The notes below the pieces were generated by a model. That model did no database searches, was not told where the DNA came from, and saw nothing but the letters and a program-made list of their open reading frames with translations. A stretch of 64,000 nucleotides of DNA from Nocardiopsis_C rhodophaea (GTDB lineage: Bacteria; Actinomycetota; Actinomycetes; Streptosporangiales; Streptosporangiaceae), in NCBI RefSeq assembly GCF_039530945.1, contig NZ_BAAAPC010000001.1, positions 186,001 through 250,000 of the forward strand, written 5' to 3'. The position numbers were made by a program, and so were the translations under genes. Shown here piece after piece: positions 24,774 to 33,082 of this stretch. Every line of letters starts with the position of its first letter. Position 1 is the stretch's first letter.

Positions 24774-25180
24774 GATGGAGCTCTCTCAGGGGTACAGGCA
24801 GGGGTGCCGGCGGGTCCCGTCCGGGGATGGGGCTCGCTGACAGCCATAAGTTTGCCGCTGCGGGCTTGGCAGAGCAGATCTCCGGGGCTTCCGCATTCTG
24901 CCATCGCATATTCCGTCCAGGGCTGTGGGCCGGAAAAGCAGCCGGTGGAACGGCGCGGGCACCGTAGCAGCCGAATATCCGGTGACGCGCGCCACTAGCC
25001 TTCCTGACGATTCACCCTTCGGTGCCCGCGGGGTGGCGGTGGGCGGCCGCTTCCGCGCAGATAGGGAATGGCAAAGCGGTGGTAAGCGCGCTTTGTTGAA
25101 CGTTTGCGTATGTGGCCGCTCCATGGGTGAGGGCACATGGTTAGATTGCGCCGTATGTCCTTTTCTGGGGGAGGGGCTCG
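24774..25180. other. Divergent promoter region of the LuxR-type regulator
   Basis: 407 bases without a supported gene, between the leftward SARP unit and the rightward LuxR-type gene. It contains an inverted repeat CAAAGCG (25072-25078) / CGCTTTG (25089-25095), about 85 bases upstream of the GTG, which may be an operator. Confidence 0.45.
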
Positions 25181-26182
25181 GTGCTGGAGTTTCTGGGGCT
25201 GGACGAGGCCTGCGAGGCCGTCTATCTGACAGTCCTGGCGTGCCGCCGGGTCGAGTTTGCGGAGCTGCGGAAGAAACTCCGGATGTCCGGTGCCCGGCTG
25301 CGCCAGGCGCTGGACCAGCTCAGCGAGCTGGCGCTGGTCCGACCGGTCATCGGCCAGCCGACCTGCTTTCGGGCCGTGGACCCGGAGGTCGGCTTCCAGG
25401 CGGTAATCGCCCGCCAGCAGGAGCGTCTGGCGGCCGAACAGCAGCGAATCGAGGAGATCCGGGCCGCGGCCGCCCGCCTGTCGGCCGACTTCGCCTCGCT
25501 CCGGCTCGACCAGCCGATCGAGGGAATCGAGCGCCTGGACGGGATCGAGGAGATCAGGGACCGCATCGCGCTGCTCGTGCGTGATGTCTCCAGCGAAGTC
25601 ATGACGTTCGTGCCGGGCGGCGCCCAGAGCGAGGCGAGCATGGAGGTCGCCAAGCCGCAGGATCAGGAGCTGCTGGAACGCGGTGTGCGCATGCGGACGC
25701 TGTACCTGGACAGTGTGCGCCATCATCCCGCGACAATGGCGTACGCCAAGTGGCTGACAGACCTCAAGGGCGAGGTGCGGACGACGCCGTCACTGCCCGT
25801 CCGGATGATGATCGCGGATCGGCGGGTGGCAATCGTCCCCGTGGACGACAGCGATAGCGCCGCCGGTGCCCTGGTGCTCAGCGGCACCGCAACGGTCACC
25901 GCGCTGGGTGCCCTGTTCGAGAGCATCTGGGACAACGCCGCCCCGCTGGGCGAGACGCCCCGGCGCGAACGAGACGAACGTGGCCTGACCCCGCAGGAGG
26001 CCGCGGCACTGCGCCTGCTGTCCCAGGGGCTCACCGACGAGGCCGTGGCCAACCGGCTCGGCGTCTCCCCCCGCACCGCTCGGCGCATCGCGGCGGACCT
26101 GCTGGAGAAGCTCGGGGCACGCAGCCGTTTCCAGGCCGGAGCGAGAGCCGCGGCCAAGGGCTGGCTGACCGGCGAGGAGTGA
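25181..26182 (+). CDS. LuxR-type regulator with N-terminal TrmB-like winged helix
   Basis: A 333-residue protein, GTG start behind GGGGGAGGGG. The N-terminus (CEAVYLTVLACRRVEFAELRKKL, then ARLRQALDQLSELALVRPV) resembles a TrmB-type winged helix, followed by a coiled helix (QQERLAAEQQRIEEI), a central PLD-like/effector region and a C-terminal LuxR HTH (LTPQEAAALRLLSQGLTDEAVANRLGVSPRTARR). This two-HTH layout is frequent in Streptomyces biosynthetic clusters. It is the only rightward gene of cluster A and is a likely cluster-situated regulator. Confidence 0.85.
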   Translation: MLEFLGLDEACEAVYLTVLACRRVEFAELRKKLRMSGARLRQALDQLSELALVRPVIGQPTCFRAVDPEVGFQAVIARQQERLAAEQQRIEEIRAAAARLSADFASLRLDQPIEGIERLDGIEEIRDRIALLVRDVSSEVMTFVPGGAQSEASMEVAKPQDQELLERGVRMRTLYLDSVRHHPATMAYAKWLTDLKGEVRTTPSLPVRMMIADRRVAIVPVDDSDSAAGALVLSGTATVTALGALFESIWDNAAPLGETPRRERDERGLTPQEAAALRLLSQGLTDEAVANRLGVSPRTARRIAADLLEKLGARSRFQAGARAAAKGWLTGEE

Positions 26183-26238
26183 GCCGGCCGTGCCGGAGGC
26201 CGCGCCCACCCCTCGCGCCGGTGCCGTCCGTCGGGAGG

Positions 26239-27765
26239 TCAGGTACCTGCTCCGCCCAGGCGCTGTTCCCTGCGGTCCGCCGCGAACAGTGCCAGAGCGG
26301 GGATGAGGGTGAGCGCGTAGACGCCGAGGAGCCAGGTGAACGAGTGCGCGAAGGCGCCCGGCACCAGCCCGTGGCGGTCGTGCGCCGCCTGCTGCAGTAC
26401 AACGGTCACCACGGCGACCGCCACGGCGCCGCCGATGCGCTGGACGAGGTTGAGCTGGGAGGAGGCGTCGCCGATGGAGTCGGGCCGGATCGACTGGAAC
26501 GCCCTCGTCATGGCCGGCACGATGGTCAGGCCGGTGCCCAGGCCCCGGACGGCGAGGCTGGCGCACAGCAGCGCGTACGACGTGTCCGACGCGAGCCTGG
26601 TCAGCGGCACGGTCGCGGCCATGGTCAGCACGATCCCGATCACCACCGTGGCGCCACCACCCGCCTTCGCCATCAGAACACGGCTCAACCACGCGGCGAC
26701 CACCACGCCGACGCCCCCCGTTGACATCAGCAGTCCGGTCGTCACGGCCGTCTCCCCGCGGGCGCTCTCAAAGTACAGGGGCACCAGAACCATCGGAGAG
26801 TAGAGGATGAACCCCAGGCAGAGGATGTTGACCGCGGCCATGGTGTACACGCGGCTGCGAAACAGCCGCAGGTCGAGCAGGGGGAACCGGGTACGCAGCT
26901 CCCGCACGACGAACACGGCGCCGCTCGCCGCGGCGAGCGCCAGCGGCAGCAGGAGGTCTGTCCGCGCCGTGAGCCCGTGGCCAGCGAACCCGTGGATCGC
27001 GAGCACGGTGCTCACCGTGCAGGTGGCGGAGGACAGCAGCCCCACCACGTCCAGCGGCCGGGCGCCGCGGTCGGCGGGGGCGTCCTTTTGCACCCAGCGC
27101 ACGGTGACGAACAGCAGGGCGGCACACAGCGGAATATTGACCGCGTAGACCGCGGACCACCCCCCGGCGGCGACGAGCAGCCCGCCGATCGTCGGCCCCA
27201 GCAGGGGGCTGATCAGCATCACGCTGCCGTTCAGCGCCTGGACGCGGCCCAGGCGCTCGCGGGGGACACCGCTGGTGAGAAGGATGGTCGACGCGGGCGT
27301 GAGCACCCCGGCGGCGGCCCCGGACAGGCCGCGCGCCGCGATCAGCTCGGTCAGTGTCTGGCTGAACGCGCAGCCCGCCGACCCGAGGGCGAACAGCGCG
27401 GTCGCGCCGATGAAGACGCGCTTGGCACCGAACCGGGTCGCCAGCCAGCCGGTGGCCGGCATGAGGGCGGCGAGGGCGATCAGGTAGGCGGTCACCACCC
27501 AGTGGACCTGGTCGATGGCGCCGAAACGGGCCGTGGTGTCCTCCAGGGACACGTTCACGATGGTGGTGTCGAGCAGGGCGAGGAACCCGCCCGTGATGGC
27601 CGCGGCGGTGGTGACGGCCGAGGGGCTCCGCGCGGCGGGTGCGGCGGGCGCGTCGGTCTGTCCCGCGGCCGAGGTGTCCGCTGTCTCTGCCGCCAGTTCG
27701 GAGTCCTCGGGGCGGCGCGGCGCGCCCTCGTTAGTCTGGTTGGTCGTCGGCATTTGGGAGCGCAT
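26239..27765 (-). CDS. MFS exporter (DHA2/EmrB-QacA type, 14 TM)
   Basis: A 508-residue membrane protein with about 14 hydrophobic segments. Diagnostic stretches: ALLDTTIVNVSLEDTTARFG in TM1, the motif GWLATRFGAKRVFIG after TM2 and motif C-like SPLLGPTIGGLLVAAGGWSAVYAVNIP. DHA2 pumps export antibiotics and dyes by proton antiport; placed at the end of the long minus-strand operon it probably exports the product. An ATG four codons in (27753) is an alternative start. Confidence 0.92.
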   Translation of the reverse strand: MRSQMPTTNQTNEGAPRRPEDSELAAETADTSAAGQTDAPAAPAARSPSAVTTAAAITGGFLALLDTTIVNVSLEDTTARFGAIDQVHWVVTAYLIALAALMPATGWLATRFGAKRVFIGATALFALGSAGCAFSQTLTELIAARGLSGAAAGVLTPASTILLTSGVPRERLGRVQALNGSVMLISPLLGPTIGGLLVAAGGWSAVYAVNIPLCAALLFVTVRWVQKDAPADRGARPLDVVGLLSSATCTVSTVLAIHGFAGHGLTARTDLLLPLALAAASGAVFVVRELRTRFPLLDLRLFRSRVYTMAAVNILCLGFILYSPMVLVPLYFESARGETAVTTGLLMSTGGVGVVVAAWLSRVLMAKAGGGATVVIGIVLTMAATVPLTRLASDTSYALLCASLAVRGLGTGLTIVPAMTRAFQSIRPDSIGDASSQLNLVQRIGGAVAVAVVTVVLQQAAHDRHGLVPGAFAHSFTWLLGVYALTLIPALALFAADRREQRLGGAGT

Positions 27766-27795
27766 CCTTACGAAGTCGAACGTGGGTGAGCCGGG

Positions 27796-28962
27796 TCAGT
27801 CCGCTGCGGCGAGCGCGCGCTCGACGTCGTCGAGGAGCAGTTCGCCGGCCTCGCGCGCGCCCGGGCGCGCGCGGCACGCCAGGGTCAGCTCGGTCGCGTC
27901 GCCGATGCGGCAGGCGCTGAGGAACATCTCGGCGTAGGGCACGAGCATGGGCAGCGTGAAGAAGCCGGTGGGCCGGAACCGCTCGGTGCGGTAGTCGTCG
28001 GTGTCGATCCGGCCGTGGTCGGTGATGATCGCCGTGGCGGGGAAGCGGGTGCCGTCCAGCTCCCGCGCCTCACGCAGGCTGTTGGCGAAGGGGTTGCCGC
28101 GGAGGAAGTCCCCGTCGAGCACCGCCACGTCGCGCTTGTGCAGCAGGGCGCCGACGATCTGGCCGTGCAGCCGCTTCCAGTCATCGTCGCGGCGGATGTC
28201 CAGCACGAGCCGGGAGGTGAGGTTCGCGGTGGAGCGCACTGCGGGGTCGTGGCGGCGCAGGTCCACCGGGATGATCACCCGGCCCGAACCGGTGGCCAGG
28301 TGCCGGGAGACGGCGGCGGCCACGCGGGCGGTGACCGCGGACGGACAGGCGCGCACCCTGCGTCGCGTCCACAGGGGCGTGCCGTCGGGCCGCCCGCGGC
28401 CGAGGACGGGCGGCAGGCCGCCGAGCCGCGGCGGCTGCGGCGCGGCCCGCACCTTCCCGGCCGCCGCGCGGAAGTGGGTGTCGTCGACCATGGAGGCGGC
28501 GCCGATCGGCTCCTCGCCGCGCAGCACCCGGAACACGTCGGCGATCCACTGCCGCAGTCCCCGGCCGTCGGTGACGATGTGGCTGGCCCGTACCACCAGC
28601 CGGGTCACGTCCCCTTCCGCGACGCCGACCTCGCAGACGGGACCGGTGACCACGTCCAGGTCGCGGTGGAAGAAGGAGGCGTCGAAGCCGGGCGCGCGGG
28701 GGAGGCCGACGACCGGCGGGAAGGGGCCGTCGGCCCGCCACGACGCAGCCCGCCGCCGCACGGCGAGTCCCGGGGTGGCGAGGGTGGCGGCCCGCACCGC
28801 CTTTTGAAGGGCGTCGGGGTCGATCCACCCCTCGCCGTCGAGGACCATCTGAATCAGTTGCGGGGTGCCCGTCGCCGCGGCGTTCAGGTAGCCGCGCTCG
28901 ATCGGCGAGATCCGGCGCGTGTAGGGACGTGCGGGCCGAGCGGCACTCGCGCTCGCTGTCAT
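27796..28962 (-). CDS. Condensation/PapA-type acyltransferase
   Basis: A 388-residue member of the condensation-domain/CoA-dependent acyltransferase superfamily. The active-site motif is RASHIVTDGRGLR (one His of HHxxxDG kept, Asp-Gly kept), and VIIPVDLRRHDPAVRSTANLTSRL matches the structural region after the active site. Such stand-alone enzymes make amide or ester bonds from carrier-bound acyl groups. In this cluster it is the best candidate to join the polyketide acyl chain to the diaminopropionate-derived amine. ATGA overlap with the upstream phosphopantetheinyl transferase gene. Confidence 0.72.
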   Translation of the reverse strand: MTASASAARPARPYTRRISPIERGYLNAAATGTPQLIQMVLDGEGWIDPDALQKAVRAATLATPGLAVRRRAASWRADGPFPPVVGLPRAPGFDASFFHRDLDVVTGPVCEVGVAEGDVTRLVVRASHIVTDGRGLRQWIADVFRVLRGEEPIGAASMVDDTHFRAAAGKVRAAPQPPRLGGLPPVLGRGRPDGTPLWTRRRVRACPSAVTARVAAAVSRHLATGSGRVIIPVDLRRHDPAVRSTANLTSRLVLDIRRDDDWKRLHGQIVGALLHKRDVAVLDGDFLRGNPFANSLREARELDGTRFPATAIITDHGRIDTDDYRTERFRPTGFFTLPMLVPYAEMFLSACRIGDATELTLACRARPGAREAGELLLDDVERALAAAD

Positions 28963-29648
28963 GCGGTCTCCAAGGTCAGGGTCTCGGTGCGGACGGCGTC
29001 TGCGGTGCGGTCGGGTTGCCGCCACCACCGCACGGGGGCGGCCTCGTCGGCGGCGAGGGCGAGGTGCATGCCCCGGCCCAGGGCGGCCGACCGCACCTGG
29101 TACGGCCCGACGTTGGTGGGGCGCCAGTCGGGCCGCCAGGGCGGCAGCCGGACTCCGGCGAAGGTCTCCTTCGTCAGGTGGGAGGCCTTGATGAGCGCCT
29201 CGCACTCGGCGAAATCGCGGATCGAGGCCGGTCGCGGCTGTCCCAGCAGGGTGCCGAGCCACCGCATGGCCCCGGGCCGGTCCCGCTCGTCCTGCAGGTC
29301 CACCCCCACCCTGGGGCCGGTGGAGAAGGCGACGGCGCTGAAGTCGGCGCAGTGCGCCACCGAGGCGTGGCGGCCGTGCTCCGGCAGGAGCCAGCGCCTG
29401 TGCTCGTCGGTGGCAAGGTCGCGTCCGGTGAGATCGAGCCCGTACACGCGCGCCGCCGCCTCGATGATCAGCGCGCGGCCCGATCGGCTCAGGCGGTGGC
29501 CCATGTGGTCCCGCGGCAGCCCGGTGTGGCGGGTGAGGAGGCAGTCGATCACCCGCGTGCCCCCCGCACGGCGCCGGCACGCCGCCGCCCCGCGTCCGGA
29601 GCGGTCCCGGGCCGCCGCGTCCGGCGGCGGACTCATCAACCCGCCCAT
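28959..29648 (-). CDS. 4'-phosphopantetheinyl transferase
   Basis: A protein of up to 229 residues with the two Sfp/AcpS superfamily motifs: RVGVDLQDERDRP (magnesium-binding Asp) and DFAECEALIKASHLTKETF (Glu and Lys of the WxxKEA box). It would load the carrier proteins of the cluster at 35698-35994 and 42452-42706. The ATG at 29648 overlaps the ketosynthase stop (TGATG); the first ~30 residues are low-complexity and a GTG at VIDCLL could be the real start. Confidence 0.85.
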   Translation of the reverse strand: MGGLMSPPPDAAARDRSGRGAAACRRRAGGTRVIDCLLTRHTGLPRDHMGHRLSRSGRALIIEAAARVYGLDLTGRDLATDEHRRWLLPEHGRHASVAHCADFSAVAFSTGPRVGVDLQDERDRPGAMRWLGTLLGQPRPASIRDFAECEALIKASHLTKETFAGVRLPPWRPDWRPTNVGPYQVRSAALGRGMHLALAADEAAPVRWWRQPDRTADAVRTETLTLETA

Positions 29649-31963
29649 CACGACACCGTGTCGAACACGGCCGCCGCGTAGGAGCCGCCGTAGGCGAAGC
29701 TGGACAGCAGCAGTCGGCCGTGCGGCGCCGCGCCGCTGAGCGCGGCTACCAGGCCGAGGGCACCGGCGCTGCCGTAGGTCTCCCCGAGGTGCGCCTTCGG
29801 CGCCACGACGGGGCTGTCGGCCAGCCCGGCCAGCTCCAGGGCACGTGCCTGGGCGAGGTCGACGAGGCCGTAGCCGGACGCCGCCGAAACCACGGTGCCG
29901 ATCCCCTCGGGGCTGGCTCCGGCCTCGGCCATGGCGGCGCGCAGGGCGCGGGCCCATGCTCCGCCGTCGCGGCCGATGCGGCCGATGCCGGCCGGTTCGC
30001 CGGCGGCACCGAACCCCGCGACCCTGGCTAGGACGTCCGCGCTCCGGGCGGCGGCCGCCTCCTCGCTCTCCAGCAGGATCGCCGCGGCGCCCTCGCTGAG
30101 CACCATGCCGGTGCGTCCGCCCGGCGCCACGCGCGCGGACCGGGCGTAGCCGGGAAGGCGGGCCTGGGTGGCCAGGGCCTGCTCGGGGAACTCGTCGGCG
30201 ACCACGACCATGATCCGCTCGGCGGCGCCCCGGGCGATGACCCTGGCCGCGAGCTGCAGCGCCAGGATGGAGCTGGTGCCGCCGTTGGCGATGGTGGCGG
30301 TGTATCCGCGGTACCGGTGCAGCATGGCCACGTGCCCGGCCGCCGCGTTCACCACCGTGTTGGCGAACAGCGAGGGGTTGGCGCCGGTGATGCCCTGCCG
30401 CAGGACGCCCTCGTGGAACCGGAGCACCGAGGTCACCGGCCCGTAGCCGGTGGCGAACACGATCCCGGTGGCCTCGGCCTCGGCCCGCGAAGGCGTGCCG
30501 TGCCGGGCGTACAGGTCGGCGACCGCGGCGGTCGCGAGCCGGCTCAGCGGGTCCATCCGCCGTGCGCGGCTGGGGTTGAGCTTTCCGGTCGCGGCCGTGA
30601 CATCCACGCGGCCGACGGGCACCTCCCCAATCCCCTCGACGTATTCGACGCCGTCGAAGCAGGGCCGCCCCTCCGCCAGAGCGGCGGCGAGTTCGGCGGT
30701 GCTCGCCGCCGCACCCGCCAGTCCGGACGCACCGGTCACGACGACGCCGCGGACCGGTGCGGTGCGCCGGGGCGACGGGCTCGGGCGGCCCGGCCGGTTG
30801 AGGACCACCGACGCGTTGTTGCCGCCGAAGGCGAACGAGTTCGACAGGACCACGTCGGGGCCGCCCGCGCGGCCGACGCCGGGCACGATGTCCAGCCCGA
30901 ACGGCGAGTCCGCGCCGCGCGTGTTCACGGTCGGCGGCAGGGTGCCGCGGTCGATCGCCAGGGTGCTGACGACCGCCTCCACGGCGCCCGCGGCGCCAAG
31001 GGTGTGGCCGAGCATCGACTTGGTCGAGCTGGCCGGAGGGATCGACGGACCGAACAGCAGCTTGAGCGCCTTGGGTTCGGAAGCGTCGTTGGCAGGCGTG
31101 CCGGTGCCGTGCAGGTTCAGGTAGTCGACCTCCTCCGGGCCGAGACCGGCCGTGGCCAGGGCCTGGGCCATCGCTGCGCAGGCCCCCTTGCCGCTGGGGT
31201 CCGGGGCGGTCTGGTGGTATCCGTCGCAGGACAGGCCGTACCCGCTGAGCTCGGCCAGAGCGTGCGCACCGCGCTCGGCCGCGCGGTCCGCCGACTCCAC
31301 CACCATGAACCCGGCTCCCTCCCCGAGGGTCAGCCCCGTCGAGGCCGACATCGGCGAGCACGGCTCGGGGTCGAGGGCGCCCAGGGCGCTGAAGCCGTAG
31401 GCTGAGAGCGAGGCCAGCGGGTCGACGCCGCCGCAGACCACGTAGTCGGCATCGCCCTTCCACAGCAGCTCCGCCGCGTAGCCCAGGGCCACGGCACTGG
31501 CGGCGCAGGCGTTGGAGAGCACCACGCGCGGTCCGCGCAGGTCGAACTCGGCCGCGATGTAGTCACCCACGCACGGCAGCTGGGAGGCCGCCGCCCGCCG
31601 CACGTCGAGTCCGCGGCCGTGTACCAGGTCCCGGTGGACGTCCTCCAACGTCGGCATAGCGCCGAGGCTGGAGCCCACCACGACCGCCACCCGGCCGCGG
31701 TCGACTGCGGCCAGGTCGAGGCCGCTGGTGCGCAGGGCTTCGCGGATCGCGGTGGCGGCCAGGCTGTAGCAGCGGTCGAGCTCCGGCGCCTGCGGACTGG
31801 TGACCATGCCCGCCCAGTCGGTCAGCAGCTCCCCGGTGTCGAAGAGCCTGTTGGTGCGAATGCCGGACGCCCCGGCGACGATGGACGACCAGTTCTTCTC
31901 GACGTCGTCGCCGGCGCCGGTGATCAGCCCAAGGCCGGTGAGGACGATGCTGGGTGCGGCCAT
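29648..31963 (-). CDS. Fused ketosynthase / chain-length-factor-like protein
   Basis: A 771-residue protein holding two thiolase-fold ketosynthase domains. The first (1-~395) has the complete set: Cys153 in SNACAASAV, His285 in NLHGTGTPAND, Lys315 and His320 in TKSMLGHTLG. The second (~405-771) has Gly at the Cys position (IANGGTSSIL, residue ~562) and lacks the first His (VSAASGYGLVD), though APKAHLGETYGSAG is kept. It therefore looks like a KS and a CLF, normally separate type II PKS subunits, in one chain. It would build a reduced polyenoyl chain on the ACP with the KR and DH encoded downstream in gene order 35-36.8 kb. Confidence 0.88.
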   Translation of the reverse strand: MAAPSIVLTGLGLITGAGDDVEKNWSSIVAGASGIRTNRLFDTGELLTDWAGMVTSPQAPELDRCYSLAATAIREALRTSGLDLAAVDRGRVAVVVGSSLGAMPTLEDVHRDLVHGRGLDVRRAAASQLPCVGDYIAAEFDLRGPRVVLSNACAASAVALGYAAELLWKGDADYVVCGGVDPLASLSAYGFSALGALDPEPCSPMSASTGLTLGEGAGFMVVESADRAAERGAHALAELSGYGLSCDGYHQTAPDPSGKGACAAMAQALATAGLGPEEVDYLNLHGTGTPANDASEPKALKLLFGPSIPPASSTKSMLGHTLGAAGAVEAVVSTLAIDRGTLPPTVNTRGADSPFGLDIVPGVGRAGGPDVVLSNSFAFGGNNASVVLNRPGRPSPSPRRTAPVRGVVVTGASGLAGAAASTAELAAALAEGRPCFDGVEYVEGIGEVPVGRVDVTAATGKLNPSRARRMDPLSRLATAAVADLYARHGTPSRAEAEATGIVFATGYGPVTSVLRFHEGVLRQGITGANPSLFANTVVNAAAGHVAMLHRYRGYTATIANGGTSSILALQLAARVIARGAAERIMVVVADEFPEQALATQARLPGYARSARVAPGGRTGMVLSEGAAAILLESEEAAAARSADVLARVAGFGAAGEPAGIGRIGRDGGAWARALRAAMAEAGASPEGIGTVVSAASGYGLVDLAQARALELAGLADSPVVAPKAHLGETYGSAGALGLVAALSGAAPHGRLLLSSFAYGGSYAAAVFDTVS

Positions 31964-33006
31964 CAGGAGATCCTCGTGGTGAGCGACCGGGCGATGACGC
32001 GGGGAAGGGTCACGGTCCGCTGCGGACGCTCGGCGCCCTCCTCGTCCTGGGCCGACAGTTCGAGGCCGGGCGCCCAGAACGGGGCGTCCAGGAAGGCGAA
32101 CACGAGCTCCTCGTCCGGGTTCGCGGAGGGGGCCTGCCAGACGACGGTGCCGACCGGGTGCCCGGCGGCGGTGACCTTCGCGCCGACGGCGTAGCGGCTG
32201 CCCGCGGCGGCGGACAGCGCGGTTAGCCTGGCCGTCTCGGCGGTCGGCTTGACCAGGTCGTCGGATCCGCGGAACGCACCGAGCCGTTCCCAGTCGACCA
32301 TCCAGGACAGGTCGGCCTGGTTCACCGACAGCCCGGCGAAGCCGGCTGAGTACAAGGCTGTTCCGGCCTCGGCCTGGACCCGCGCCAGCCCTTCGCCGCC
32401 CACCTCCGTTCCGCCCTCATCGCGGACGGCGGCGAGCACGGCCTCGTACGCGGTCCGCGGCGCGTTGGACAAAAGCAGGTAGCCGTACTCGCCGGTGGTC
32501 CCAACGCGCGCCAGGTGGGCGAGGGCCGTCGCGTCCTGGGGCAGCGCTGACTCGGTGATGGCGTGCAGGGTCAGGCCGGAGATGTCGAAGTCGGTGAACC
32601 GGGCCGCAACGGACCAGGCGGTCGGTCCCTCGAACGCGGCAGCGCCCCAGCCCTCGGGCTCGACCTCGACGGTGACGCCGTCGGGAGCACCCAGCCCGTC
32701 CAGGTAGCCGCGGAGCTCCTCGGCGGTGACCGGGGTGCGCGGCAGCAGCCAGGACTCGTCGCCGATCTCGAAGTGCAGCAGGATCGCGAACGGGGAGCCG
32801 TCGGTGTTCAGGGACAGGACCTCGCGGACGGTGTCCGGCTCCACGAAGTCGCTGGATTTGGCCGCGAAGCGGTCCAGCAGTACGAGCCGCTCATCACCCG
32901 AGATCCGCACGAGCGGCGCGGTGACGCGGTAGGCGCCGACGGTGGTGCGGAGGGTGGCGTAGTCGTCAACGCGCGTACGGGAGGCGTCGCCGGTCGTGGT
33001 GGTCAT
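31963..33006 (-). CDS. GcvT-like (aminomethyltransferase-family) protein
   Basis: A 347-residue protein with the fold pattern of glycine-cleavage T-protein/folate-binding GcvT-like proteins: N-terminal RTTVGAYRVTAPLVRISGDERLV, the GEYGYLLL strand, and C-terminal RYAVGAKVTAAGHPVGTV barrel. Clear folate-binding residues cannot be assigned by eye. A role in a one-carbon transfer, or a non-catalytic barrel, is possible. TGATG overlap with the ketosynthase gene shows it belongs to the operon. Confidence 0.65.
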   Translation of the reverse strand: MTTTTGDASRTRVDDYATLRTTVGAYRVTAPLVRISGDERLVLLDRFAAKSSDFVEPDTVREVLSLNTDGSPFAILLHFEIGDESWLLPRTPVTAEELRGYLDGLGAPDGVTVEVEPEGWGAAAFEGPTAWSVAARFTDFDISGLTLHAITESALPQDATALAHLARVGTTGEYGYLLLSNAPRTAYEAVLAAVRDEGGTEVGGEGLARVQAEAGTALYSAGFAGLSVNQADLSWMVDWERLGAFRGSDDLVKPTAETARLTALSAAAGSRYAVGAKVTAAGHPVGTVVWQAPSANPDEELVFAFLDAPFWAPGLELSAQDEEGAERPQRTVTLPRVIARSLTTRIS

Positions 33007-33082
33007 GGTGTGGGGATTTCCTTTCACAGTTCGGGTGTTCGGTCGTGAACGCGGGGAATCGGGGGGGTGGGCGTGCGCGGTT

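Noticed and set aside
22960..26800. Cluster A as a siderophore locus because of SbnA/SbnB
   Set aside because: No NIS synthetase, siderophore receptor or ferric reductase gene is present; the pair is embedded in polyketide genes.
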